DNA from: Pseudomonas azerbaijanoccidentalis
Lineage (GTDB): Bacteria > Pseudomonadota > Gammaproteobacteria > Pseudomonadales > Pseudomonadaceae
Length of the DNA: 64,000 nt
Direction of reading: 5' to 3'
Assembly: GCF_019145495.1 (NCBI RefSeq)
Contig: NZ_JAHSTU010000001.1
Coordinates: 744,001 to 808,000 of the forward strand
Shown piece after piece: positions 1-7,465 of this stretch (position 1 is its first letter; each line of letters starts with the position of its first letter). The position numbers and the translations under genes are program-made. Under the pieces are notes generated by a model, which saw only the letters and a list, made by a program, of their open reading frames with translations, ran no database searches and had not been told where the DNA came from.

Positions 1-1
1 G

Positions 2-508
2 TTCTTCAACCAACAACTCGACGCGTACAAGCCCATCCTGACGCAGCCGTTCGACGTGAACGGTCATGCTCAGGCTGCGATCCTCATTCACGAGTTCGCT
101 CACCTTTTTTCCAAAGCCATTGATATTTCTTACCTGGAAGCGAGAAGACCGTTCAGTGATTTGATCGCGCCCATCACCGGTTTTGGCGCAGCCACGAAAA
201 AAAGCCAGGAAAATTTCCAGCGAGAAGCGTTGTCGCTGGCGACGCCGAACGACGCCTTGTTCGCCCGCTGGAACGCCAAGCTGAAAACCTGGATCGACCT
301 TGATTCAATTCCAAAGTTCGAACACATCGGCAAGGCGATTTTGAAAGCCACCGCCAGCACAAAAATGGCAGATGCCCGCATTGCATTCAGGAACCCGAAG
401 GATGCGAGCGCGCGCGCTGACATCATTCTGCTCAACGCCGACTCACTCTCTTACCTGATTTGCCAGATGGGTCGACAGTTGGACCCGGTTGCAGTGTCTA
501 CACCCTGA
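2..508 (+). CDS. C-terminal part of a large toxin-like protein with an HExxH motif (partial)
   Basis: The reading frame is open from the window edge (frame 2) to a TGA at 506-508, so only about 168 C-terminal residues are visible. The segment AAILIHEFAHLF contains HEFAH, an HExxH zinc-metallopeptidase signature, followed by YLEARRPFSDLI and, near the end, NADSLSYLICQMGRQL. This combination resembles the C-terminal region of large Pseudomonas proteins annotated with a dermonecrotic-toxin (DUF6543-type) domain. That family assignment is from memory of the motif pattern. Zinc binding is suggested by HExxH, but the third ligand cannot be assigned. No signal peptide can be judged because the N-terminus is outside the window. 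The downstream gene is separated by 224 bp and is probably unrelated. Confidence 0.6.
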   Translation, partial: FFNQQLDAYKPILTQPFDVNGHAQAAILIHEFAHLFSKAIDISYLEARRPFSDLIAPITGFGAATKKSQENFQREALSLATPNDALFARWNAKLKTWIDLDSIPKFEHIGKAILKATASTKMADARIAFRNPKDASARADIILLNADSLSYLICQMGRQLDPVAVSTP

Positions 509-732
509 TAACCGCGGGGTGCGCAGGATCAGGCTTCTGTGCACCCGCTGGGGCTATCAAACCCATAGCGACGATTTGATCAATTTTTCACGCCCATTGT
601 GGATACTGCGGCCCGCCGACGTGTTTTTGAGGCCGTCAGCGAAAAATAAGTACACTTTGATGGGTAATTGCCATGACAGATGTTCTCGCAGGCAGCCCTC
701 AAGGTTAGAATGGCGGAAATCAGGATGAGTCA

Positions 733-1737
733 ATGACCGACCACTCTCTCTCGCAAGCCGAATTCGACGCCATCACCGATGCCGCAGCGCACTGGTGCAT
801 GCGCTTGCACGCCGAAGACTGCACGGCGCAGGAGCGTCTGGCGTTCGAGCAATGGCTGGATGCTCACCCGCTGCATGCGTTCGAATACGAAGCCATGCTG
901 GAAATCTGGGATGTCGCCGGGGACTTGCCTCGGCCGGAACCGGTGGTCGTGCCGATGGTGCGGGTCAAAGCGCAGACACCTTGGCGCACCTTCGGCATGG
1001 CCGCTGCCGTTTGCGCACTGGCTTTGCCCCTGGCGGCCTACAGCGGCTGGAACCTGGGCTGGTTGCCTAATTCGTACCAGCATTTCGAGGCAACCAACAA
1101 CGTGCGCCAGGTCACCCTGGATGACGGTAGCAAGGTCGAACTGAACCTGGGCAGTGAGCTGACCTACAGCAACTACAAGGATCAGCGTCGGGTGACCCTG
1201 AAAAAAGGCGAGGCCTTTTTCAACGTCACCCACGACACCCGCCACCCGTTTGTGGTCAAGGCAGCTGAAGGTAAAATTCGCGTCACCGGTACCCAGTTCA
1301 ACGTGTGGATGTACGAAGATCAGGTAAAAGTGAACCTGATCGAAGGCTCGGTGCTGGTCAGCAGCAATGACGACCTGCCGGGTGATGGTTTGCGGCTTGG
1401 CCCGTCGATGCAGGCCAGTTATCGCCACGGCGATTACATTCCGCGGATCAGACAGACTTACGACAACGACAACTCGCTGGCCTGGCTCAACGGCAAACTG
1501 GTGCTCGACGACCTCGCGCTCAGCGATGCGCTGCCGATGATCAACCGTTACCTGGAAACCCCGTTAATGGTCGCCGACCACAGTACCGGCGCCATTCGCA
1601 TCGGTGGCATCTACAACATCAAGGAACTCAATACACTGGTGGCGACCTTGCCCAAGGTGCTGCCTGTCTATCTGACGCGCAACAAAGAGGGCAATCCTGT
1701 CCTCAACTCCATCCCGCAACAACCGCCGAAAAGCTAA
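733..1737 (+). CDS. FecR family anti-sigma factor / sigma regulator (orphan)
   Basis: This is a 334-aa inner-membrane regulator of the FecR type, which normally relays a TonB-receptor signal to an ECF sigma factor. Residues about 9-60 match the cytoplasmic anti-sigma (DUF4880-like) segment with its Trp-rich pattern (HWCMRLHAEDC, FEQWLDAHP). A single membrane segment lies at about 89-109. The periplasmic FecR domain follows at about 115-210 (RVTGTQFNVWMYEDQVKVNL), then a C-terminal short secretin/TonB-like domain (LDDLALSDALPMINRYL). The usual fecI sigma gene is not adjacent: the 224 bp upstream hold no plausible ORF, and no TonB receptor follows. A strong hairpin terminator starts one base after the stop. 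Convergent pvdQ hints at an iron-related context, but the partner sigma factor cannot be named. Confidence 0.85.
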   Translation: MTDHSLSQAEFDAITDAAAHWCMRLHAEDCTAQERLAFEQWLDAHPLHAFEYEAMLEIWDVAGDLPRPEPVVVPMVRVKAQTPWRTFGMAAAVCALALPLAAYSGWNLGWLPNSYQHFEATNNVRQVTLDDGSKVELNLGSELTYSNYKDQRRVTLKKGEAFFNVTHDTRHPFVVKAAEGKIRVTGTQFNVWMYEDQVKVNLIEGSVLVSSNDDLPGDGLRLGPSMQASYRHGDYIPRIRQTYDNDNSLAWLNGKLVLDDLALSDALPMINRYLETPLMVADHSTGAIRIGGIYNIKELNTLVATLPKVLPVYLTRNKEGNPVLNSIPQQPPKS

Positions 1738-1770
1738 AAGGCCGCGACCCTTGCGGGGCGCGGCCTTCTT
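1738..1770. terminator. Bidirectional intrinsic terminator between fecR-like gene and pvdQ
   Basis: Perfect 9-bp arms AAGGCCGCG (1738-1746) and CGCGGCCTT (1759-1767) enclose a 12-nt loop. Pyrimidines follow on the plus strand. On the minus strand the hairpin is followed by TTTTAGCTTTT, so it can stop both convergent genes. Confidence 0.85.
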
Positions 1771-1795
1771 CATGCTTGTAGCAAGCCCTTGTTGA

Positions 1796-4141
1796 TTACT
1801 GTGCGGCCACCTTCCCCGCTTTCTCATCCTGTGTGCGAATGGTGTGCGCCTGATAGTGCGGATCGGCTTTGATCTGTTGCTCGGTGAACGGCAGCACACT
1901 CAACTGCTTCTTCGAAAACGCCAGGGTCTGATCCCGGGCATAGGGCGAAGACGGATCACTGGAGAGCGAGAACGCCAACAGCCCTTTAGCCTGCGGCCCC
2001 TTCTCATCGAACGTCACCACCTGCAAATAACTGGTACCACTGACGACTTCACGCTTGCCATCGCTTCTGGGCACGCTCTGGATGGCGTTGTACACGCCCA
2101 GCGTTCCCGGCCCGCCGTGAATCGGGGTTTGCTGGCCGCCGCTGCTAACCACCTGAATATCGCCCCAGCGGCTGTCCTGCTTCAGCCCTGAAGCATTCAC
2201 CTGCTCTACCGAGGCCAGCATTGCTTGCCTCAGCGCTTGCGCGACTTTCGGGCGATCGACCGCCAACCCGCGAGGCGTGTGCTGCGGGTCTTTGGCATCG
2301 AACGCTACACGCCAGACATCCGGCGCCTGCTCCAAAGGCTCCATTACATTCTGGAAATGCACGAAGCCCAGGCCGCTGTCCAGATTCGCCTTGCCATCCC
2401 ACGCCTTGAGACTGGCACACAATGGCGCCAGTGTTTTTGCATCGGTACCCAGGTCGGCCGCGCAGAACTGCAACAGGTCCGGCATCACTTGCGCCGCCTG
2501 ATACACCTGATCGTCCATCACCATCTGTTGCAGGTCCGCAGCGCCGAGCGTACCAGCCCTGGCCAGTGAACCCAGTCGATCCAGGGCGAAACGCGAGCGC
2601 AGGCCCAATGGCTGGCTGTCCTGGCTGATCAGCGGCGAGAAACCGGTCAACGGTTGCGCCGGGTTGGCCATCCACGCCGAATCATTGGAATGCTGCACAA
2701 AATCCTTGCGCAACAGTTGCGGCAGATTCGCTGCCGCATAAATGCCCTTTTGCGCCGCCTGCGGATCGATGTCCCAGGCGCAGGCGCCGTTGGAGCCATC
2801 AAGGACGATCATTTGCAGGCCAATGCGCGGATCACTGCACTGCGCCAGCTTCTCGGCACTGACGTTCGGCACCACCGACAGGTTCATGTACAGCGTTTGC
2901 CCCTTGTCGTCCGCCGCCAGCGTATTGACCCATGGAATGCCCTGGATCTTGTGGACACTGGACTGAAACGCTTCAAGGTTCTCGGCGCGATTCATCGCAT
3001 ACCACTGCGCCAGCACCCGATCGTTTTCCAGGTTGGCGTCACGCAGGCTGTAGGCGAACTGGTTGTCCCAATCCAGCTTGCCGGGCCACTGCACGACGGG
3101 GCCGAACTGCGAGCTGTAGACCACGTGGGAAATGGCCTTGACCGTACCGTCCGCCTGTTTCACGTCGACCGTCAGCGTTTGCCTGTTCATCGGCAGCGAC
3201 TTGCCGTCGAGCAGGTAGCGGGTCGAGTCCTTGGGATCGAGTTGCAGGCGATACAGGGTGAAATGCTTGGACGAATCCACGGTGTGGGTCCAGGCCAGAT
3301 GCTGGTTGAAACCGATATTGATCAGCGGCAGGCCGGGCAAAGCGGCGCCCATGACGTCCAGTTTGCCGGGGATGGTCAGGTGCATCTGGTAAAAACGCAT
3401 GCCGCCGACCCACGGAAAATGAGGGTTGGCCAGCAACATGCCGCGACCGTTGAAAGAGCGGTCGCTACCCACGGCCACCGCATTGCTGCCACGGTCGAGG
3501 GCAAACAGTTGCATGCGCGAATCGGCCAGTTGGAATGGCGCCTGATCACCAGCGTCGGCGGCGACCGCAGCCGGAGGTGTGGCTCCCGCCAGCGCTTCGG
3601 CAAACTGCCCGACCCCGCCTTCGACCAACAGACGACGGGTCAACTTCACCAAGTCGGTGGTGCTGATATCCCGGATCCATTCGCCCTGGCATTGCGCCGG
3701 CAAGCCCAGCCCCCGACGCTCCGCCAAGGAGCGGTTATAGCCGGCCACATAGCCTTCCATCAGCTCACGCACTTCAGGGGTTTGTGCCTGCCAGAATGCA
3801 TTCACGGCCTGCGGCGTGTTCAACCAAGTGAAAAACAGATCGCTGACCAGGTTTTCACGTTCTTCGACCGTGAACTGGTCCGGGCCGAAATAACGCGAGC
3901 GTTGACCGTTCACCGTGACGATCTCGTTGGCCAACAAACACACGTTATCCTGAGCATAGGCATAGCCGATGCCGTAACCGAGCCCCCGCTCGTTCTCGGC
4001 ACGAATGTGCGGGACGCCGAAACTGGTCCGGCGGATCTCGGCACTGGCCTGCTCAGGCTGGCTGCGCGCGTTCGCCGCAAGACTCAGCCCCAGAAACAAA
4101 CCCGCCAGGCTCAACCTGGTTAACTGGCTGGAAATAATCAC
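1796..4141 (-). CDS. pvdQ: Penicillin acylase family protein, PvdQ-type (pyoverdine maturation / AHL acylase)
   Basis: This is a periplasmic N-terminal-nucleophile hydrolase of about 781 aa. The sequence closely follows P. aeruginosa PvdQ as remembered: GVPHIRA, GLGYGIGYAYAQDN, RRLLVEGGVGQFAEAL, then the autoproteolysis site DRGSNAVAVG, whose Ser (about residue 219) would be the new N-terminus of the beta subunit, and ANPHFPW. PvdQ removes the fatty acyl chain from the pyoverdine precursor and also cleaves long-chain acyl-homoserine lactones. I chose the GTG at 4141 because CAGGAG lies just upstream and the protein then begins directly with a signal peptide (about residues 1-24). A longer ATG form from 4204 would add 21 unlikely residues. 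The gene is monocistronic, convergent with the fecR-like gene, and divergent from a Fur-like regulator. A candidate PvdS promoter lies upstream. Confidence 0.9.
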   Translation of the reverse strand: MIISSQLTRLSLAGLFLGLSLAANARSQPEQASAEIRRTSFGVPHIRAENERGLGYGIGYAYAQDNVCLLANEIVTVNGQRSRYFGPDQFTVEERENLVSDLFFTWLNTPQAVNAFWQAQTPEVRELMEGYVAGYNRSLAERRGLGLPAQCQGEWIRDISTTDLVKLTRRLLVEGGVGQFAEALAGATPPAAVAADAGDQAPFQLADSRMQLFALDRGSNAVAVGSDRSFNGRGMLLANPHFPWVGGMRFYQMHLTIPGKLDVMGAALPGLPLINIGFNQHLAWTHTVDSSKHFTLYRLQLDPKDSTRYLLDGKSLPMNRQTLTVDVKQADGTVKAISHVVYSSQFGPVVQWPGKLDWDNQFAYSLRDANLENDRVLAQWYAMNRAENLEAFQSSVHKIQGIPWVNTLAADDKGQTLYMNLSVVPNVSAEKLAQCSDPRIGLQMIVLDGSNGACAWDIDPQAAQKGIYAAANLPQLLRKDFVQHSNDSAWMANPAQPLTGFSPLISQDSQPLGLRSRFALDRLGSLARAGTLGAADLQQMVMDDQVYQAAQVMPDLLQFCAADLGTDAKTLAPLCASLKAWDGKANLDSGLGFVHFQNVMEPLEQAPDVWRVAFDAKDPQHTPRGLAVDRPKVAQALRQAMLASVEQVNASGLKQDSRWGDIQVVSSGGQQTPIHGGPGTLGVYNAIQSVPRSDGKREVVSGTSYLQVVTFDEKGPQAKGLLAFSLSSDPSSPYARDQTLAFSKKQLSVLPFTEQQIKADPHYQAHTIRTQDEKAGKVAAQ

Positions 4142-4280
4142 ACTCGCTCCTGATCGAAAAACGATGGCCACAGTTCTGCGTACCGACACGCACTGCGCAT
4201 CCATTTAAGGACGAAGCAAACGACAAAAATTTAGGCGATTGAACCGCACGCCAAAGGGCGTCTTACAGATCGGCGACATC

Positions 4281-4304
4281 ACGACGACAAAATTTCTACA
4301 TTTA
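4281..4304 (-). promoter_or_regulatory. Candidate PvdS (iron-starvation sigma) promoter for pvdQ
   Basis: On the minus strand TAAAT is followed after exactly 16 nt by CGT, matching the iron-starvation box pattern TAAAT-N16/17-CGT of Pseudomonas pyoverdine promoters. It lies about 140 bp upstream of the pvdQ start. The motif is short and could occur by chance; the support is its position and the known PvdS control of pyoverdine genes. Confidence 0.35.
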
Positions 4305-4390
4305 AGTCTTCATGATTTGTGTGGCTCATACGTCTTGTTAGGTAAGAGCGCCCAATTTTTCCTGATCAGGCTCTGAAAAGGAGTTTTGCA

Positions 4391-4762
4391 ATGTACAACT
4401 CGCATCTGCCAACGGACGGTAGCAACGCGCCAAAGGGCACTTCCATTGGGGTCGGTGTTTTCGACCAGCGTACCGAGCGCCACGGCAACGAGCGAATTCG
4501 CTTCCTGCTCAAAAGCTTTGGCTTGCGAACCAGTCTGATTCGCTTGAAAGTCATCGACGCCTTGCTGACGGCTGCCGAAAGCAACCGTAGCCTGGGCGTG
4601 CGTGGCGTGCACAGCCAACTGCTGGACCTGGATATTCCCCTGTCCTTTTTGAGTGTGCGCGAAGTGTTGAAACGTTTGTGCAGCGAAGGCGTGATTGTCC
4701 TCAACCCGGACAAAAGCTATAGCCTCGACCCGCGGGCCGCCGCCGTGCTGCACAACGATTGA
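4391..4762 (+). CDS. Fur-like Fe2+/Zn2+ uptake regulator-like winged-helix protein
   Basis: A 123-aa soluble protein. Its centre (about residues 33-110) reads as a winged helix similar to the DNA-binding half of Fur/Zur proteins: RIRFLLKSFGLRTSLIRLKVIDALL, then SLGVRGVHSQLLDLDIPLSFLSVREVLKRLCSEGVI. It is shorter than Fur (about 135-150 aa), and the histidine/cysteine-rich C-terminal metal-binding dimerisation half is essentially absent, so metal sensing is doubtful. Pseudomonas genomes carry such short proteins annotated as Fe2+/Zn2+ uptake regulation protein. A strong ribosome binding site (AAAAGGAG) precedes the ATG. It is divergent from pvdQ across a 250-bp region, which invites but does not prove a regulatory link. 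Confidence 0.7.
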   Translation: MYNSHLPTDGSNAPKGTSIGVGVFDQRTERHGNERIRFLLKSFGLRTSLIRLKVIDALLTAAESNRSLGVRGVHSQLLDLDIPLSFLSVREVLKRLCSEGVIVLNPDKSYSLDPRAAAVLHND

Positions 4763-4782
4763 TCAGGCCTGGGCCTCGCGGC

Positions 4783-4971
4783 TCAGGGCTTGACCTTGCG
4801 GCGCATCACGCCATTGATGACCACCACGACCACCGCCACGCCAATGGCGATGTACTGGAACAGTTTTTCGCTGATGACGCCGGTGTTCTGCAAATACGAA
4901 AGGCCAAACATGATCCCCAGCACCACCAGGGAGATCAGAATCGAGTATTTCAAACGCTGCGACTGAGTCAT
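4783..4971 (-). CDS. Small inner-membrane protein, unknown function
   Basis: A 62-aa protein with two predicted membrane helices: SILISLVVLGIMFGLSYL and LFQYIAIGVAVVVVVINGVM. It ends in a basic tail (RRKVKP). I chose the ATG at 4971 (MTQSQRLKYS) because AGGA lies 8 nt upstream; a longer version from 5019 would add a non-hydrophobic leader. It is convergent with the Fur-like gene. I do not recognise a named family. Confidence 0.7.
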   Translation of the reverse strand: MTQSQRLKYSILISLVVLGIMFGLSYLQNTGVISEKLFQYIAIGVAVVVVVINGVMRRKVKP

Positions 4972-5127
4972 TACCAATTCCTGAACGTGTAAATGTATCC
5001 GCTTTGTATCCAGATGCATGCCAAGCCTCTACCGTTTTCCGGGGATGCGCGGCTGCAAACGGGGTCTCATGTTACAGCCGATGAAGAGTTTTAGCTTCAT
5101 TGCGGCGTTAACCATGAGGATTTACAA

Positions 5128-5268
5128 ATGTTGCGTCGAATCACACTGCTGATTCCCCTGCTGGCCCTGCTTTCCCTGAGCGGTTGCATCGTGTTCCCCC
5201 ACGGCGGTGGGCACGGCGGCCACCATTACGATGACCGGGGCGGACCCGCTTACTACCCACACCGCTAA
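5128..5268 (+). CDS. Small Gly/His-rich lipoprotein (46 aa)
   Basis: A short gene with a good ribosome binding site (GAGGA, 5116-5120). The product starts with a basic residue pair and a hydrophobic run ending in LSLSGC, a lipobox placing the lipidated Cys at residue 20. The mature peptide has only about 27 residues, rich in Gly, His and Tyr (HGGGHGGHHYDD), which could bind metal ions. A copper-type regulatory box and the DUF411 gene follow, so a metal-related envelope role is plausible but inferred. Confidence 0.65.
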   Translation: MLRRITLLIPLLALLSLSGCIVFPHGGGHGGHHYDDRGGPAYYPHR

Positions 5269-5273
5269 CATCC

Positions 5274-5302
5274 TGTAGCAGCTGGCGCAGCCAGCGGCTA
5301 CA
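5274..5302. repeat. Single REP-type palindrome
   Basis: TGTAGC-AGCTGGC-GCA-GCCAGC-GGCTACA is a near-perfect palindrome six bases after the lipoprotein stop. It belongs to the REP family and could also act as a transcript end. Confidence 0.7.
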
Positions 5303-5305
5303 GAC

Positions 5306-5321
5306 CTGACAACTTTGTAAT
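5306..5321 (+). promoter_or_regulatory. Candidate CopR-type copper response box
   Basis: CTGACA, five bases, then GTAAT: an exact match to the CTGACA-N5-GTAAT consensus I recall for the Pseudomonas copper response regulator CopR. It sits about 145 bp upstream of the DUF411 gene, a family repeatedly found with copper genes. A half-site-like CCTGTCAG follows at about 5335. Confidence 0.5.
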
Positions 5322-5464
5322 GTCCCCCTCATCTGCCTGTCAGCTTTGATCTACGATGATCAGACTGCCCGGCTCTGTAGCACTTCGAAACACAACTTGA
5401 AGGTCCAGCCGGCAAAATTAGTCAAAATGCGCTCCTTTGCCCGCACTCCGAGGCCCATCCCGAT

Positions 5465-5911
5465 ATGCGAACCCACCTGCGTCTGGCTGCCCTGAGCGCC
5501 CTGTTCATTTCTTCCCTGGCCCAGGCCGCCGACCTGATTCCGATAGAAGTTCACCGCGACGCCAATTGCGGCTGCTGCAAAAAATGGATCACCCATCTGG
5601 AAGCCAATGGCTTCAAGGTCGAAGACCATGTCGAAGCCAACATGAGCGAATTCAAGCAACAGCACGGCGTGCCACCGCGTCTGGCGTCCTGTCATACCGG
5701 CTTGATCAACGGTAAGTTCGTCGAAGGCCATGTTCCGGCCGATCAGGTGTTGGCCTTGAGCAAACGCGATGACCTGCTCGGGGTGGCCGCTCCCGGCATG
5801 CCCATGGGCTCGCCGGGCATGGAAATGGACGGCATGAGCGACGCCTACCAGGTCATCGGCCTGAAAAAGGACGGCACCGATGTGGTCGTGGCGGACTACC
5901 CCGCCCATTGA
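5465..5911 (+). CDS. DUF411 family periplasmic metal-binding protein
   Basis: A 148-aa exported protein. Residues 1-19 form a signal peptide ending in AQA. The mature part starts with IEVHRDANCGCCKKWITHLE, whose CGCC is the cysteine cluster of the DUF411 fold, followed by HGVPPRLASCHTGLINGKFVEGHVPA with conserved Cys and His. Family members sit in copper and heavy-metal resistance loci and are thought to bind copper in the periplasm. The C-terminus is Met-rich (MPMGSPGMEMDGM), another feature of periplasmic copper proteins. The stop overlaps the start of the next gene (TTGA), so the two are probably co-translated. A CopR-type box upstream supports copper induction. Confidence 0.85.
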   Translation: MRTHLRLAALSALFISSLAQAADLIPIEVHRDANCGCCKKWITHLEANGFKVEDHVEANMSEFKQQHGVPPRLASCHTGLINGKFVEGHVPADQVLALSKRDDLLGVAAPGMPMGSPGMEMDGMSDAYQVIGLKKDGTDVVVADYPAH

Positions 5912-6345
5912 TTTTTTGCGCTTACCTCGGCTTGTTTGCCGCGGCCTTCGGCGCCGCAACGTTGCTGCCTCTGCAGTCCGAAGCGTTGCTGGTCGGGTTG
6001 CTGCTCAGCGACCGGTATTGGCTATGGGGACTGCTGGCGGTGGCGACACTGGGCAACGTTCTTGGCTCGGTGGTGAACTGGTGGCTGGGCCGCGCCGTTG
6101 AACGCTACCGTGACCGGCGCTGGTTTCCGGTCAGCCCGGCCCATCTCGAGAAAGCCCGAATCCACTATCAACGCTATGGACACTGGTCCCTGCTACTCAG
6201 TTGGCTGCCGATCATCGGTGATCCGTTGACCTTGGTGGCCGGCGTGATGCGTGAACCATTGGGGCGGTTCCTGCTGATCGTAACCTTGGCCAAAGGCGCC
6301 CGTTACGGCGTCTTGGCGCTGGCCACTGTGGGCTGGATGGGTTGA
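5908..6345 (+). CDS. YqaA/DedA-like small inner-membrane protein
   Basis: A 145-aa protein with about four hydrophobic segments (LGLFAAAFGAATLLPLQSEALLVGLLL, LLAVATLGNVLGSVVNWWLG, and two near the C-terminus). The pattern E-LL-GLL, then GN-LGS-NWWLGR and LSWLPIIGDPLTLVAGVMR, is that of the YqaA branch of the DedA/SNARE-associated membrane family, implicated in lipid-carrier flipping or envelope homeostasis. The likely start is a TTG whose last bases form the stop of the DUF411 gene, so translation is coupled. No other start gives a complete first helix. Confidence 0.75.
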   Translation: MIFCAYLGLFAAAFGAATLLPLQSEALLVGLLLSDRYWLWGLLAVATLGNVLGSVVNWWLGRAVERYRDRRWFPVSPAHLEKARIHYQRYGHWSLLLSWLPIIGDPLTLVAGVMREPLGRFLLIVTLAKGARYGVLALATVGWMG

Positions 6346-6389
6346 ACCAACCGTGATGGTGATTGCCTGTTTAATGTCGCCCTAATCAT

Positions 6390-6406
6390 GCCGATTCAGC
6401 ATCGGC
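6390..6406. other. Short perfect dyad upstream of the hydrolase gene
   Basis: GCCGAT-TCAGC-ATCGGC, a 6-bp perfect inverted repeat between the DedA-like gene and the hydrolase start. It has no clear T-run, so it could be a weak terminator or an operator. Confidence 0.3.
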
Positions 6407-6428
6407 GGATTTCCAATGGAGTTCACCC

Positions 6429-7451
6429 ATGCCCCTGACCCGCTCAAACTGGCTGCCCGGCCTGCTGTTGACCGCCGCACTTCCGGCCTTTGCGGCCGAA
6501 GGGCCGACCTACGGCCCTGAACTGCAAGGCTTCGAATACCCCTACACCGTCAAGCATTTCGCCTTTCAATCCCAAGGCAAATCCCTACAGATGGGCTACA
6601 TGGACGTCGCCGCCCATGGCAAGGCCAACGGCCGCAGCGTGGTGCTGATGCACGGCAAGAATTTCTGCGGGGCCACTTGGGAAACATCGATCAAGGCCTT
6701 GAGCGACGCTGGTTACCGGGTCATCGCGCCGGACCAGATCGGTTTCTGTACGTCCAGCAAGCCTGAGCATTACCAGTACACCTTCCAGCAACTGGCGAGC
6801 AACACCCAACAATTGCTCAAAGCCCTTGGCATCCAGAAAGCCACCCTGCTCGGCCATTCCACCGGCGGCATGCTTGCCACCCGCTACGCACTGCAATACC
6901 CCGATCAGGTCGAACAATTGGCGCTGGTCAATCCCATCGGCCTGGAAGACTGGAAGGCCATCGGCGTGCCCTACCGCACCGTCGATCAGTGGTATGAGCG
7001 CGAACTGAAGGTCAACGCCCAAGGCATTCATGACTATCAACGCAGCACCTACTACGACGGCCGCTGGAAGCCGGAGTTTGACCGCTGGGTAGACATGTAC
7101 GCCGGCCTTGCCAAAGGCCCGGGCAAGACTCAGGTCGCATGGAACTCGGCACTGATCTACGACATGATCTTCACCCAGCCGGTGTATTACGAATTCAAGG
7201 ACCTGAAAGTGCCGACCCTGTTGTTGATCGGTACGGCAGACAGCACGGCGATCAACAAAGACCTCGCCTCTCCCGAGGTCAAGGCGAAAATCGGCCGATA
7301 TGACGAACTCGGCAAGCAGGTGGCAAAGCTCATTCCCCAGTCGACACTGGTGGAATTCCCGGGCCTGGGCCACGCCCCGCAGATGGAAGAACCGGCGCAA
7401 TTCCACAAGGCCTTGCTCGACTGGCTGAACAAAACCAACCCCGTGCGTTAA
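6429..7451 (+). CDS. Exported alpha/beta hydrolase
   Basis: A 340-aa alpha/beta-fold hydrolase with a signal peptide (about 1-23, ending AFAAE). The core begins with the oxyanion strand VVLMHGKNFCGATWE. The nucleophile elbow is GHSTGG (Ser about 144). The acid is probably the Asp of LLIGTADSTA, and the base the His of PGLGHAPQMEEP near residue 315, giving a full Ser-Asp-His triad. Length and layout fit a lipase/esterase or haloalkane-dehalogenase-like subfamily. The substrate cannot be read from sequence. The next gene starts 14 bp downstream on the same strand, so they may be co-transcribed. Confidence 0.8.
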   Translation: MPLTRSNWLPGLLLTAALPAFAAEGPTYGPELQGFEYPYTVKHFAFQSQGKSLQMGYMDVAAHGKANGRSVVLMHGKNFCGATWETSIKALSDAGYRVIAPDQIGFCTSSKPEHYQYTFQQLASNTQQLLKALGIQKATLLGHSTGGMLATRYALQYPDQVEQLALVNPIGLEDWKAIGVPYRTVDQWYERELKVNAQGIHDYQRSTYYDGRWKPEFDRWVDMYAGLAKGPGKTQVAWNSALIYDMIFTQPVYYEFKDLKVPTLLLIGTADSTAINKDLASPEVKAKIGRYDELGKQVAKLIPQSTLVEFPGLGHAPQMEEPAQFHKALLDWLNKTNPVR

Positions 7452-7465
7452 TTAAGGTAAGGCTG

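Noticed and set aside
509..732. Looked for a sigma factor gene in front of the FecR gene
   Set aside because: No frame longer than a few dozen codons with sigma-factor motifs on either strand; only the unrelated toxin-like gene end is present.
2654..4123. Long open frame opposite pvdQ (489 codons)
   Set aside because: Composition-driven mirror frame in high-GC DNA; pvdQ on the other strand has full family conservation and no ribosome binding site precedes this frame.
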